Origin: Chrysogorgia sp. JL179-B06
Taxonomy: Eukaryota; Cnidaria; Anthozoa; Scleralcyonacea; Chrysogorgiidae
NCBI GenBank assembly: GCA_035772405.1
Contig: JAYKKM010000147.1
Location: 1,123,501-1,187,500 of the forward strand
Length of the DNA stretch: 64,000 nt
Direction of reading: 5' to 3'
Part shown: in pieces, positions 11,035 to 22,399 of the stretch
Layout: each line of letters begins with the position of its first letter
How positions within the stretch are numbered: position 1 is the first letter of the stretch
Notes under the pieces: model-generated
What the model saw: the letters and a program-made list of their open reading frames with translations, nothing else
Databases searched by the model: none
Told to the model about the DNA's origin: nothing
Translations under genes and position numbers: made by a program

Positions 11035-12370
11035 CTCTGATATTGAAAGGATTAGGAAATAACACTATGAAAGAATTGATGAGTCTCTGTAAAGATATGT
11101 ATGAGAAAGGGGAATGGTCAAACGACTTCATCAAAGCAATTATAGTGACACTTCAAAAGATATCAAATGAAATAGAATGTACAGACCACCGCACTCTGAG
11201 CTTAATACCTCACGCCTCCAAGATTATACTGAAGGTGCTAACAAAGAGACTTGAATTGAAAGCAGAAACGTATACATTAGTAGAACTCAATTTTATTTAG
11301 GAAAGAATGTGGTACAAGAGAAGCTATAGCAGTGATTAGAATGTCACAAGAGAGCATGACCGTAATGTTTATGTGTGTTAAGTGGATTTTGAAAAAGCTT
11401 TTGACAGAGTGAACTGGAAGATATTGATGGAGACATGGCGAATATCGGAGTCGATTGGAAAGACAGAAAAATGACCCGTAATTTGTATATGCAACAAAGA
11501 GCAACAGTATGAGTGGCAGAAGGCAAATCGGAACCAGCAGAAATCCGTCGACGCCAGAGTAAGGCAAGGGTGTTTATTATCACCAATACTATTTTCGATA
11601 TACATGGAAGCAATGATGATAGAAGCAATGGAAGATATAGATGAAGGTGGGAAAGTAGGAGGAAAACTACTAAAAGATATAAGATATGCTGACGATCAAG
11701 CAATGGTAGCAGCTTCTGAAAAAGGATTGCAGGTGATAATGGACAAACTAGTGAAAGTCGGGAGAAAGTATGACATGAAGATTAATGTAGAGACGGACCG
11801 CTAGTAAACATTGTAATAGAAGGAAAGAGAATATGGAACAAGTGAAAAAAATTAGATATTTAGGAGCTATGATAACAGAAGATGGTAGATGTGATGTGGA
11901 AATAAAAACAAGAATTAGAATGGCGAAAGACGCATTTAACAAAACAAGGGAACTATATTGACACAAAGAATGGACAGAAAATTGAAAAAGAAAATTATTA
12001 ATGGTTCGGAATCGTGGACAATGAGGAAAGATGAAATCGATAGATTGAAAGCTTTTGAAATGTGGATATGGAGAAGAATGGAGAAACTAAGTTGGAAAGA
12101 CAAGATGACAAATGAACAGGTATTAGAAATAGTGAAGGAAAAGAGGACACTAATAGATGTAATAAGTAGGAAAAAGAATTAGTGGTGGAACATGTTTTGA
12201 GAATAAATGGACTTTTGAAAGAAATTATCGAAGGAAGAATAGAAGGAAAGCGCCCTCGAGGAAGAAAGCGAGCAGATGTTAGATGACATAAAAGAAGAGA
12301 AAGAGCTTTATGCCAAGATGAAAGAAAGAGTACGTCACAGGGAAAATTGGAGGACTATAGGTGCTTAGAA
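11035..12370 (+). pseudogene. RTE-like non-LTR retrotransposon RT relic
   Basis: Broken frames carry the reverse transcriptase in order. 11041-11270 has MKELMSLCKDMYEKGEW and ISNEIECTDHRTLSLIPHAS. About 11380-11420 has a degenerate palm-A region. 11604-11804 has VGGKLLKDIRYADDQAMVA, with the catalytic YADD, followed by VIMDKLVKVGRKYDMKIN. 11958-12350 has GSESWTMRKDEIDRLKAFEM, WIWRRMEKLSWKDKMTNEQV and EGKRPRGRKRAD. This C-terminal tail is typical of RTE-type endonuclease/RT proteins of invertebrates. Frameshifts and stops show it is inactive. Confidence 0.75.
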
Positions 12371-12685
12371 AGGCAATGATGATGAAAAAAACAATGATGA
12401 TGATGAGATGTTTATAGTGCGGCCAGGTTTTTCCTCACGCGCCAAAGTGGACTAAAATCACAGCGAAAAAATGCATGAAAAACGAAAAATGCATGAATGA
12501 AGATCGCGGACGACATTTTACAATTCTTCTCAGGAGAATCCAAAAAAAAACCCAAATATAAAAAATTCCCAAACCCCGGATAGACACTCTAACTACAGCG
12601 GCCCAATTTAATGATTTGAACAATAATAGTGCTATAATACCAAATATTTTGAATAAAATAATTTTACCATAATTACATGGGATAA
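12371..12685. other. No gene recognised
   Basis: The 3' flank of the RTE-like relic. It begins with an (ATGATGAAAAA)-type simple stretch near 12377-12410 that may be the LINE tail. Confidence 0.35.
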
Positions 12686-12889
12686 GGCTAAAAGGTGTGA
12701 CTCAAAATTAAGGACCTTCCCATTTTCAAGAACTAGTCTAACTCAATCATTGCCCTAACCCTAACCCTAACCCTTACCCTAACCTTGATCATAACCTTAA
12801 CCCCAAATGTAGTTAAACCTAACAACTTAACTCCAAAAATAAAGACCAGACAAAAACAGAAAAGTCCTTTTGAGTCATCCCTTTTAGCC
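12686..12889. mobile_element. MITE with internal telomere-like repeats
   Basis: The ends GGCTAAAAGG (12686-12695) and CCTTTTAGCC (12880-12889) are exact inverted repeats. Inverted similarity continues inward (TGACTCAAAA.TTAAGGAC against AAGTCCTTTTGAGTCA). The centre carries CCCTAA repeats at about 12754-12784. No ORF. Confidence 0.7.
12754..12784. repeat. Interstitial telomere-like CCCTAA repeats
   Basis: About five near-perfect CCCTAA units. TTAGGG is the usual metazoan telomere repeat; here it lies inside a MITE and is short. Looser GTTAGGGTTAG words recur near 13771 and 62990-63065. Confidence 0.85.
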
Positions 12890-15203
12890 ATTTGGGATTA
12901 CATGGTGACGTGCCAACTGTTTGTACACGCCCACTTTTCCGATACGTCTACTTGTCGGAAATTTACAACGTGAACTGGGTTTTTTTGCGACGCAAACGTG
13001 TACGACAAATTAAAATCTATGTGAGCGAAATAAAAATTGTACATGAAGTTGTCTTTCTCCAATCTCCATATTTAGTAAATATACAAAATAAAAGCAGTTT
13101 TAAATTTAACTCGTATATTGAGAGCGAGCATGTATTACACAGAAGTTAAAGGGTAGTCTTAAGGTGGCTCCCTACTGTTTCTTGAAAGGTGGCAAAAATG
13201 CAAATTTCAATTACGGAGTACTCTAAAAGGTTAGTATAAGGCCCTTCGTGAGAGAGCGAAATATAGTATGGCTATGTAATCAGGCGTTTAACCAAAGCCC
13301 TTAAGCCCAGCTGTTCAAAGGGAGATTAATATGTACTATATAATCCTGGGTTAAAATATAATCGGCCATTTTCTTTCGTCCATAAAGATTTCACTAATCC
13401 TAGATTACGATAATCGCCTTTTTTATATCTATCGCCTTTTAACCCTACAACCGCTCCCTGGTTTGTAATGTAGTACACAGGTTTGCGAGCTAGTCTTGAT
13501 ATATCTGCATTCTCTGAGTCTTTTTGTTTGACTTACGACGGTGCATGGAATCACAGCTTTTTAATAATTTCACTGGGCGAATTCCGTTCATAAATACAGA
13601 GAAGTTAAAGTTCACGTTGGCTCTCGCAAACAAACCCAAACAAAAAATCTTACTCGGTTCCAGGCTAACACCGTCAAAATTGATGGTAACGATCGTTTAC
13701 GAAAGATAATATATCGCATCCAAGATAGGTAGGTTTCAAGATGGTCACCAATATTAAAATTAATGCTAAGCGTTAGGGTTAGTAAGGTTGTAATATTAGG
13801 GTTAGTATAATGGTTAGTACAAGGGTTATTATTTTTTAGCTTTCCTGGACTATTCTAACCCTAAAAAATACATTAAATTGCTATTCTTTACATCATTTAC
13901 AACGTTTGCAGTTTATGATTTTTACTGCATTTGTTCAGTTTCAATGTCAAAATACCGCTGAACGGTTAAGTTATTATTTTTAACATATGATTGTAATATA
14001 AAATATTCCTCAACATAACACAACACTGAAAATAGTTCAGTCGACTCGTAATCTGTATGACTGCAACTTTAACTTAAAACATGACTACATAGTCTTTGTG
14101 TATTGACGATGACACACTCTGTTATAAAGAGAAATCCAGATCTCTTTAACAGCACAAAAACCAACTACATTCATGTTTTGACACCCCGTGAATAATTTCC
14201 ACGCCATGCAGCCAATCGTCGTGATTTCTTGAAGTCCAGTTTCACCACGAAATTATTGTTACCTTTCGGTGGATCTTTTTGCACGCGAATAAAGCTGTCA
14301 AAGATGAAATAAAATCGTTCAATTCATAGTTTTGGGGAAAAGTTAACTAAAATATTCTAGGTTTGCTTGCTTTTGTCCAGAATTATCTAGTTTTTGTTCA
14401 GTCATTCAGGATCAAAAATGTTTTTGGGCAATTATAAATCAAGCCTTTAAAATAGCTGAAAACACTAAGCCAAATCTCCAATTGTATAACAGAAAGCATG
14501 CACTAACTGAGTTTTGCACCAGCTATAATGGTATATTGCAATTTGCAAACAGTACATTGTCTGGCGCAACAATCTAGACTTGATCATCGTTGCTGCTTGT
14601 TTTGTGCTTCAATTTGTTGAAACAAACTTAAAAAACCTTTTGACATCGGAAACGCCACAACTACCAACCGGAACAAGCTGTGTGGCATTCCAGTTACACA
14701 GATTGCGAATGTCGAAAAATGAACGTGCAGGACATTATGGGATATTGAAAGAGAGTAAAATTTGCAATTGGCGCTCTTGTGTACCATATATAGAGCTCGG
14801 ACGAAATGACGGTTAAAGCGTTCGGAAATACTTGGAAAGTAAGTGCTTTCAAATGTTATTTTCTATTTACTAAAGTCAATTGACCAAATAACTAAACGTC
14901 AATAAACATTTGGTTCATTTATCTCGTTGAAGTTTAACAACAATGGAGTTTCCACGGATGTAATAAGAATCAAACAACTTTTTACACATGCACAAATCTC
15001 GAAAAACAACGAAAAAATTACCACTTTTACAGCGTCAAGGTATAACCAAGAACGCATGTTTTACTACCTTCTTGTATCCCACGAATGGAAAGCGCGCGCG
15101 TGTGTTTAGTGATATTCGCGATCCGTGAAGTAATACATCGGCATATGTTGTAACAACTTGCAACAAGGAAGCAGAAGTCCTCAACTTCCTCTCTTCAACG
15201 TAC
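12890..15203. other. No gene recognised
   Basis: AT-rich DNA with loose TTAGGG-like words at 13771-13815. Several 60-85 codon open frames show no recognisable domain. On the minus strand this is downstream of the ankyrin gene exon at 15204-15443, so further exons of that gene could be hidden here. Confidence 0.4.
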
Positions 15204-15443
15204 CCTGTGTGTTTCAGAAAGGGGAGGGTCTCCTTCAACATTTTCTAGTCGAAGATCAGCGCCAAACTCCAGCAATAAACTTATAATAGCATCCATATGA
15301 CGTCCGCTGGCCGTATGTAACGGAGTATTACCAGCAAATGTTTGTGCATTTACGTTGGCATCATTAGTGAGAAGAAAACGAGCTGCAACGGGATTGTGAG
15401 CCTCTACCGCATGATGAAGAGCTGTTCTGCCACTTGTACTGTC
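15204..15443 (-). CDS. Ankyrin-repeat exon (fourth in view), IkB/Bcl-3/NF-kB type
   Basis: The minus-strand acceptor CTCTAACAG ends at 15444 and the exon reads in phase 0. It encodes about two ankyrin repeats: SGRTALHHAVEAHNPVAARF, LLTNDANVNAQTFAGNTPLH, TASGRHMDAIISLLLEFGAD, then LRLENVEGDPP. The words NVNAQ.FAGNTPLH and SGR.ALHHAVE are characteristic of the last repeats of IkB, Bcl-3 and NF-kB p100/p105 proteins, which bind and mask Rel-homology dimers. A donor CAGG|GTACGT follows; without splicing, TGA comes at 15197-15195. The exon joins in frame to 20701-20789 (DLQ|DST). I cannot tell whether this is a free IkB/Bcl-3 or the C-terminus of an NF-kB precursor, since no Rel domain is in view. 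Confidence 0.8.
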
Positions 15444-16380
15444 CTGTTAGAGAAATCATACCCAAAAAGTAACATTTTAATAGTATTTTTATAGAAACTT
15501 ATAGTAGTCTAATATAATGCAAATGCTGCAATTTTAGCCTGCGTCATGCAGATCGACGCTTGATATGTTTACTATAAGCATCTGCGCATCGGAAGAGTAA
15601 AGCGTAAAAGTCACATGGATTACAAAGCATAATTATAGTTGTTATGATTCATGGCGTATGTGTGTTTTCTATGTTTTTTCTGCGTTGATAAAAGCTTCGG
15701 ATCAAAATTTGATTTTGAATAAGGGAGATTTTTGGTAAAAAGTGAGATCGACGCGACGTACTTCATGGGTATAATCTACAGCAAAGAAGAAACTACAAGA
15801 AGAAGCTTGACGATCTGAACGATAAACTTCTCCACCAACCCAGCTAGCACAATCACGTTGTCAGAACGTTGCTGCAACGTTCGACGAACGTTCCAAAAAC
15901 GTTTCACCGCTTCAAGAAAAGGATTTGAATGTCACATATTATATAATACACGCTTTGTTGTTTATAACCTTACAATATGATAAAACAACATCTTCTCATT
16001 GAAAACCTTTTACGCTATTCCGACGTTATAGCTATGTTGTCAATATATAGTAACGTTCCATAAACCCAGTTTGAACGTCTAATAGCAACGTTACTTCGCA
16101 ATATTGCTAAAACGTATTTTTTACGTAGCAAGCTGTTCTGAACGGCGTACCAAAGGCGAAAACCCAATACTTTGTCCTTCGACCGAGATCAACTTCCACA
16201 CCACAAAGATCCCAATGTGACTTCAATAACTATGAATAACTTCGAATCATCGACAAACGCCATGTAATTTACTAAACTTGGTGTCCTGCTCGAGCTAATT
16301 CGTGGTAATTAACATTATCAGACATAGTTTGGCGCTACTCTGGCTTTAAAAAGTTTTTTGAACGTAACTTTAAAAGCTAC
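15444..16380. other. Intron of the ankyrin gene with an AACGTT-rich repeat
   Basis: This lies within the large minus-strand intron between 15443 and 20701. At 15860-16110 the palindromic word AACGTT recurs (ACGTTGCTGCAACGTT, GAACGTTCC, GTAACGTTCC, GCAACGTTAC), suggesting a short interspersed repeat. No coding sequence seen. Confidence 0.5.
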
Positions 16381-16382
16381 TG

Positions 16383-16445
16383 TCCATGACCCAACGTTTC
16401 GACACTCGAATCTAGTGTCTTTATCAGGGGTTATCGTTGTAAAGT
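16383..16445 (-). mobile_element. Penelope-like terminal motif, hammerhead-like
   Basis: The minus strand reads CTGATAA, a 6-bp stem (GACACT/AGTGTC) with loop AGATTCG, then GAAAC. This matches the hammerhead ribozyme layout CTGANGA-stem II-GAAA with one change (G8 to A), so it is probably inactive. It follows a TATAAATA box by about 30 bp. Penelope-like elements are known to carry hammerhead motifs in their terminal repeats. Confidence 0.5.
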
Positions 16446-16639
16446 TACCCTATTTATACCCTCATAGAACCGATGATGACGTTATTTATTAACAAGATGC
16501 AAATAAGCTTCTGGTAATAATTAAACCACCGTCATCGCGATTCAATGGGGCGTGGGTGCTATTGATATATCAAGCCTCCTGATTTATCACCTGGTTGCGT
16601 TGGGAAATTATATGTTGAATCAACATTATATAAATTAAC

Positions 16640-16759
16640 AATCGACCAATCACATACGGTGCCAAATCCACGTGACTAGAACAAGCTTTTGACTTCCTAT
16701 GCGCAGACGCTTATAGTAAACATACAAGCGTCTGCACGCAGTCTAGTGATTGGTCGATT
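16640..16759. mobile_element. Short palindromic MITE
   Basis: AATCGACCAATCAC (16640-16653) is repeated inverted at 16746-16759. Inner arms GCGCAGACGCTTATAGT and ACAAGCGTCTGC also pair. A related AGCATCTGCGCAT segment occurs near 15580. About 120 bp, no ORF. Confidence 0.65.
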
Positions 16760-17179
16760 CGTAAATATAAGGAGGATTTTTAACACCACTGAAATTATAA
16801 AAAAGAAACATATTTAACAAAAAACTCAAAAAAGGTCAGCGCTAATCAGATGTTCTCCAATTTTTGTGGTTGACAACATTTCGACAAAGTATAGGAGTCA
16901 AGCTGAGTAATCATTCTTAGTTCTTGTACCATTATAGTATATTATTTATTATCAATAGACACAAGAGTGCTAGATTTTAACTGGGACTAGTTAACATGCG
17001 TACTAGTTATTAAAATGATATTAGTTAAAATCTATTTACATTATTAATTTCCACTAATTATTCTAATAGAAAAAAGTTAAAAAGACATCTGTTTAGAAAT
17101 GATCGTTTATATCTTTCAGTTATAACTTTCAGAAGCATGAAAGCATGATCTCGTTCTCTGAGTAATCTCAGTCTCTTTG

Positions 17180-17960
17180 GAGGAAGTAATTCGTATAAAA
17201 CGTGTTCAGGGTCATTTATAATCTTCTCAAATAAAATTTTATCAGGCAGGACATCTTAATGATTTTTGATGTATATCCATATCGATGAGCTCGCCTGAAA
17301 AACCTGTCAATTCGTTCCAGGTATTTGATTTGTAAGGCGGAAGCCCATATTTCTATCCCATAGCAAAATAATGACACGATGAGTGAGTCAAACAGTTTTC
17401 TAAGTTGATCTTTGGAATAACCATAAAACCTACATACTCTCAATATATACATATACGGCTGCTAGCTTTGATAGTAGACTATCGACGTAAAGATCCCAGC
17501 AACAGAGGTCATCTTGGAAGGTGACCAAGACGTTCCAACCATTTATTCCGACCAATACCAGTTATCGATGGTGGTAAAGGTTTTGTGGTCTTTCCGCACA
17601 CAAGCATTGCCCATGTTTTTGACATATTCAGTGACATCCTGTTATCCATTGCCCAATTCTCGCTACTAACAGTTATGTCATCAGCAAACTTAATAAGTAA
17701 GTTGCTATATGGATCTTTTATTATTATATCATTCACCATTAAAGAAAACAGAAAAGGACCAAGGACCGTACCCTGCAGTGCACCTCTATTAATGTCAATG
17801 TATTCTGTTTCTATATCAGCGACCACAACCCTAATTGTCTTCGGTTCATCAAAAAACTAATAATCCAATTAATAATGTAAGGATCAATACTAGTTGACTT
17901 CAGTTTTTCACAGTCTGGGGAACAGGATCAAATGTGTTTGACTGGTGGTGACATGTATTG
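17180..17960 (-). pseudogene. CR1/L2-like LINE reverse transcriptase fragment
   Basis: Minus-strand pieces give RT motifs in order: RGALQGTVLGPFLFSLMVND, LLIKFADDITVSSENW (catalytic FADD), NRMSLNMSKTWAMLVCGKTT, then the C-terminal YILRVCRFYGYSKDQLRKLF, DSLIVSLFCYGIEIWASALQ and LERIDRFFRRAHRYGY. Between ADDITVS and ENWAM about 20 residues normal for the family are missing, and a frameshift follows WLERLG. The element lies in an intron of the ankyrin gene in the same orientation. The CR1/L2 clade assignment is by motif memory. Confidence 0.75.
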
Positions 17961-18049
17961 AATTTTCCAGTAATGATATCATTCAACAAACCAACAGCTG
18001 CACTGGCATCATCACATCATCATCATCATCATCAATTTTCCTCATACAG

Positions 18050-20430
18050 TTCTTCGAACCGATTATTCATATGTGCCAAATATATGGCTGACATTAAAGA
18101 CCGGAACCCCTGTTTATGTTGCATTCCTCGCTGTGGGTGAACAGCAGAAAGACCTGTCTCCTTTTCATATTTCTTCCAGATGTCTCTTGAGACGTCAGTT
18201 CTAAAAAGCAATTGTCTCTGGAGAGATGAATTTTCCCAGTAGTCGTGTTACATGTGCAATATATTTTAGATGGTGGGAATACGCAGAAGTTTAAGATTGG
18301 TATTGTCTTCGTTATTCTTCTCAAATCATCACTAGAATAAACAAAGCTCCATAGTCTACCTCCTCGGTAATAACAGATTGGAGGTCTTTCTTCTTTGATT
18401 TATGCACCGGAGCATTTTTTCTTTTATGTCCATTTTTGACCATTTTTATTTAACTCCTTTACTGATAATGGACATGCTTGCATGGAATAGAGCAATCTAC
18501 TACGTACATATGCCTCTAGAAACTGGTAGACATTTTGATACGATTGTCTGTCATCACGTGTTTTAGCTTAGTCCACTTTTGAAAAGCGACGAGATCCTGT
18601 GTGTGCAGAGGAAAGTTTCTGGGTTTTGTTGATCATTTGTGAGTTTGTCCAAGATATGTGAACTCCTTCAAGTTCTTGATAGGCATGTGCTACCGATGGA
18701 TATTAAGGATTCGCTAGCCAAGACTTCCTCTGAGGTATTGAATGCCATGGTCTCTGTCTTTTTTAAAGATACAGTATTGTTAATCCAAAACGTTTGAATG
18801 TTTTGTCAAATATGTTCACAATCCCCTGTAGATCTTTAAGATTTTCACACAGTAGAACTATGTCATCTGCATATAGGATGACAATAGTCTGTCGATTCCA
18901 TTCATTTTTCCATTCAGTCTTTGTTGACGAGTTGAACATGTTCCGGGTATTCGGTACTGATATTTTACTCCCACACACTGTAATACAAAATCTAGGAAGA
19001 TGTTGAAGAGGATGGGAGATTCGATGCCTCTCTATCTACATCCAGAGAATATTTAGAATACCGTTTTTGTTCCTCTGATGACTGCCGTTGTTCCAGTGTA
19101 TAAACACTGCAACATACTAATAAGGATTGACTCTCCTAATCTAATCTTCAAGATCTTAAAAAGGAGGTCACGGTTTATCCAATCATAAGCTGCTTTAATG
19201 TCTATGAAGCAACAATAAAATTCAGTGCCAATGTTTTCTACAAGTCTGCGCATGATGAATATTGCATCAATTGTAGATCTATGAGATCTAAAGCCAAACT
19301 GGGCTTTAATTATTATCCCTTCATATGTCGATCTAATCCTTTCAATGATGATCATTCCAAGTATTTTGGAGCACGTTGCTATTATGGATAATCCGCTATA
19401 ATTCTCTGCATCAGATTTTGATCCTTTGATTTTGAAAAGGCACACAATAGTAGACAGAAGCCACATAGTTGGAATTGTTCTTGCAGACCATATCACAGAG
19501 TGTTAGGCATATGTTAGAAACCGATGTGAGTTGTTATACTTCTACTGTTCGGAATACATTCCATCAGTTTCCCTTACATTTGCCATTCTTCATCCGTTTA
19601 CAGTAACTGTTTTTGATATTTCCTCTTCAGATGGAGTGTCTATGTTAATGACTTCCATTGTGTGTCCTTGATTCAGGTATGGGTATCTTTCAGGGTGTGT
19701 AACTTCAGGTGGTGTGTCAGTCGACTGAACGTAGCTTGAAGTGATCTTCGAAGAGTTCAGCGAGTTTATCAGGAGATATATGAACAGTTCATTACTCTTC
19801 TTTAGCATTTGGTAATTCTTTGCAAGCCTAAATTTCTCCTCGATATCCCGTGCTTCAGTTACATCGTTCATTCGTTGGCTTTATATCATAGTAACCATTT
19901 TTTAGTTTGCTTTGTCGCTTCTTAATTTGTCGTTGTAGTGATTTACGTTCTTTAGGGCAGTTACAAGTTTGTTGTCGTGACAGTAGTTCAAGGTACAGTA
20001 CATCTCATCACACCATGGTGTAGTAGTTTTTCTTTTCTGCTTCAATGAAATTGTTTGCTCTGCAGTAGCTGTTTTGAGATCATCTGTGATCTCATATGCC
20101 ATTTCTTCAGCACATGTGTTCCCAAAGGAAAAATGGTTCTTATGGGACATTCTATATATGCATATTGATGGTTTTGGGTTCTTGCATTCTGTTATGACTT
20201 TAAGGCGACTTTACTATAATGTGGGTCAGTAGCCAAATATTTGTCCTGGTTTGTAATCAGAGTTTTCCTTCTCCTATATCGTCTATCTTCCCTACGGCTA
20301 ACGAGCACGATCTATCCGGGAACATTCAGAATTTTCAGGGTTCATGAAGGTCCTTCAAGGTTACCGTAGCGGCCCGGAGCACACATAGTCTCCACCATAC
20401 TTCGCCCCAACAATATCCTGGTGGTCTATG
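18050..20430 (-). pseudogene. LINE reverse transcriptase relic in ankyrin-gene intron
   Basis: Reading the minus strand from 20150: KRKTTTPWCDEMYCTL (post-endonuclease linker), DVTEARDIEEKFRLAK, YCCFIDIKAAYDWINRDLLF (palm A), LYADDIVLLCENLKDLQ (catalytic YADD), and a C-terminal tail near 18250-18100 with HLSRDNCFL and KYEKET-like words as in LINE tails. Frames change several times. Upstream of 20150 the homology fades. It sits between two ankyrin exons in the same orientation. Confidence 0.7.
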
Positions 20431-20700
20431 CAAGGCAGGGACGACCTTACCCAGTCGCACTGTTCCAATTTCATCCCCATATTAGACTTTCTATGATTTC
20501 TCTCGCAGGATCATGAGGAGTAATCAGGACAGCCAAATGGTCAGACCTTACAAATGATCGGTTGCTTCCTTAAATGCGTACAGTTGGTCAGGAATACATC
20601 TAGAATTGGCTACACATTAATGGCTACACATTAATGTTTTCAGATTTTCTTATATCTGAGATAGCAAAATCAACAAATTAAAAATAATGACACATCTCAC

Positions 20701-20789
20701 CTGTAGGTCAATGTAAGCTTCCATTTCTAGTAGTTCATGAAGCACTTCACAGCTGCCAGTCAAGGTTGCCAAATGAATAGGAGCTAAAC
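20701..20789 (-). CDS. Ankyrin-repeat exon (third in view)
   Basis: An 89-nt exon on the minus strand between acceptor TTCCCTACAAG and donor CAG|GTGAG. It encodes LAPIHLATLTGSCEVLHELL then EMEAYIDLQ, one ankyrin repeat. It starts two bases into a codon completed by the G that ends exon 21562-21794 (EG|LAPIHLA), and ends in phase 0, joining DLQ|DSTSGRTALHH of the next exon. Both junctions restore ankyrin consensus, which strongly supports the exon. Confidence 0.85.
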
Positions 20790-20917
20790 CTTGTAGGGAA
20801 TAAAATACATTGTTAGTGTCGACCTCTAGGTTCTGCAGGGAAGGATCGAGGCGGCAGCACTTTTAGGGCGCCATGTTTCTAAATTAGGAACCCCACGTTT
20901 TATGGCTTCTGGGCCGG

Positions 20918-21176
<259 letters not shown>

Positions 21177-21372
21177 AGATATAGAGGATATTACACGGTG
21201 GTGCGAAGATATGAATTTTATCTTCGAGTGGTGAAAACAAAATTTTACGAATGAGGTATATCGAATCACGTGATCGATATCTTCACTAATGAGGATATGG
21301 AAAATATGTCACTGCATATTTCTTAGTAAAACACTCCCATCTATATAATAAATATAGATATATAGATATACA

Positions 21373-21465
21373 AGCTCCGTATAGGAAAGTAGTCAGTTAA
21401 TTAGAGCGCTGGTCTACATTCACAGGGACTGATTCCCACCCCGAAGGCCTTGAAGTTGTATTTTA
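21373..21465 (+). mobile_element. Degenerate tRNA-derived SINE
   Basis: Reads as a decayed tRNA head (AGTCAGTTAATTAGAGCGCT, later GGGACTGATTCCCACC) followed by GAAGGCCTTGAAGTTG. The same GGAAGGCCTT tail follows the tRNA heads at 49718 (plus) and, diverged, at 30960-31052 (minus). Confidence 0.55.
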
Positions 21466-21561
21466 GTTTCTTAAAATATTTTATATTTTCACGCACCCAA
21501 AATCCATCTTGCCATATCTATAAATTTTTATATTTATTTCTTTATATTTTGATCTAATCAC

Positions 21562-21794
21562 CTTCAAAGTTGCGAACATTTACATCTACTGTTTTTTCAA
21601 TGTTTCCTTGTTTCCGCTGCCAACTCTCAACGCCTTGCCTCAGCGATCTTACGGCTTCCAGGTCTGCATTTTTACAAGCCAAATGTAACGCCGTTTGCCC
21701 ATTGCGGTCAATGGAATTTACATCAGCACCATTTTCTGTTAAATATTTAACAACGCGAGCCTGGCACGTTATTACCGCCAAATGTATAGGAGCC
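21562..21794 (-). CDS. Ankyrin-repeat exon (second in view), one frame slip
   Basis: Acceptor TTCTACTTCTTAG is followed by APIHLAVITCQARVVKYLTE, NGADVNSIDRNGQTALHLAC and KNADLEAVRSLRQ, with donor GAAG|GTGATT. NNLRQ|APIHLAVIT across the junction from exon 26444-26567 and DRNGQTALHLAC are hallmark words of IkB/Bcl-3/p105 ankyrin repeats. A charged linker (ESWQRKQGNIEKTVDVNVRN) precedes the next repeat. The run CATTTTGG near 21780 has one T too many, breaking the frame between PIH and LAV; without it the exon length fits both flanking phases. So the slip is a recent mutation or a homopolymer error. Confidence 0.8.
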
Positions 21795-21850
21795 TAAGAA
21801 GTAGAATAAATAGAAAAATAAGTTGCATCCAAGCTTTTCGTTCTTGATCA

Positions 21851-22033
21851 ATAGACCTCTTTCATAATGGCGGCCAATTTAAATATTCCTTTACGTGCAT
21901 CTTAATTAGCCTTTATGGCCTCGTTTGTGTGTCAACAATTCAAAAGAATATTTGCTTCCTAACGAGGTAGTAAAGGCTAATTATATGTACATAAAATAAT
22001 ATTTAAAATGGAGCCATTATGAAAGAGGTCTAT
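21851..22033. mobile_element. Mariner-type MITE, copy 1 of 3
   Basis: The ends TAGACCTCTTTCATAATGG and CCATTATGAAAGAGGTCTA are perfect inverted repeats. Inner arms ATTAGCCTTTATGGCCTCGT and ACGAGGTAGTAAAGGCTAAT also pair. TA at both outer edges fits a TA target. Related copies: 22034-22202 and 43458-43637. Confidence 0.8.
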
Positions 22034-22202
22034 AGATCTTATTCCAAAATGGCTTCCAATTTAATATTCTTTTATGTGCATTTAAATTAGCCCTTATAGT
22101 CTCGTTTCAGAAGAAAAATTATTTTGAATTTCGTGACACAATAACGAGGTATAAGGGCTAATTTAGATGTATATGAAAGATATGGCAGCCATTTTGGTCT
22201 AT
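22034..22202. mobile_element. Mariner-type MITE, copy 2 of 3 (abutting copy 1)
   Basis: Same architecture as the neighbour: CCAAAATGGCTTCC and GGCAGCCATTTTGG at the ends; inner TTAGCCCTTATAGTCTCGT and AACGAGGTATAAGGGCTAA. It directly follows copy 1. Confidence 0.75.
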
Positions 22203-22399
22203 GTTTCAGACTCATCCTATATATATCCTGTACTCACACGTATGTAGATATGTAAGTAATGGTATGTGTGTATAATGATATGTATATTTTGTAATGATAT
22301 GTAATTTATGATGATTTATAAGTAACTTAAGTAACTTTAAGAATTTGTCATTGTAAGAGCATTGAGAATATTGTATAATGCTCGTAAAACGTCTTTACT

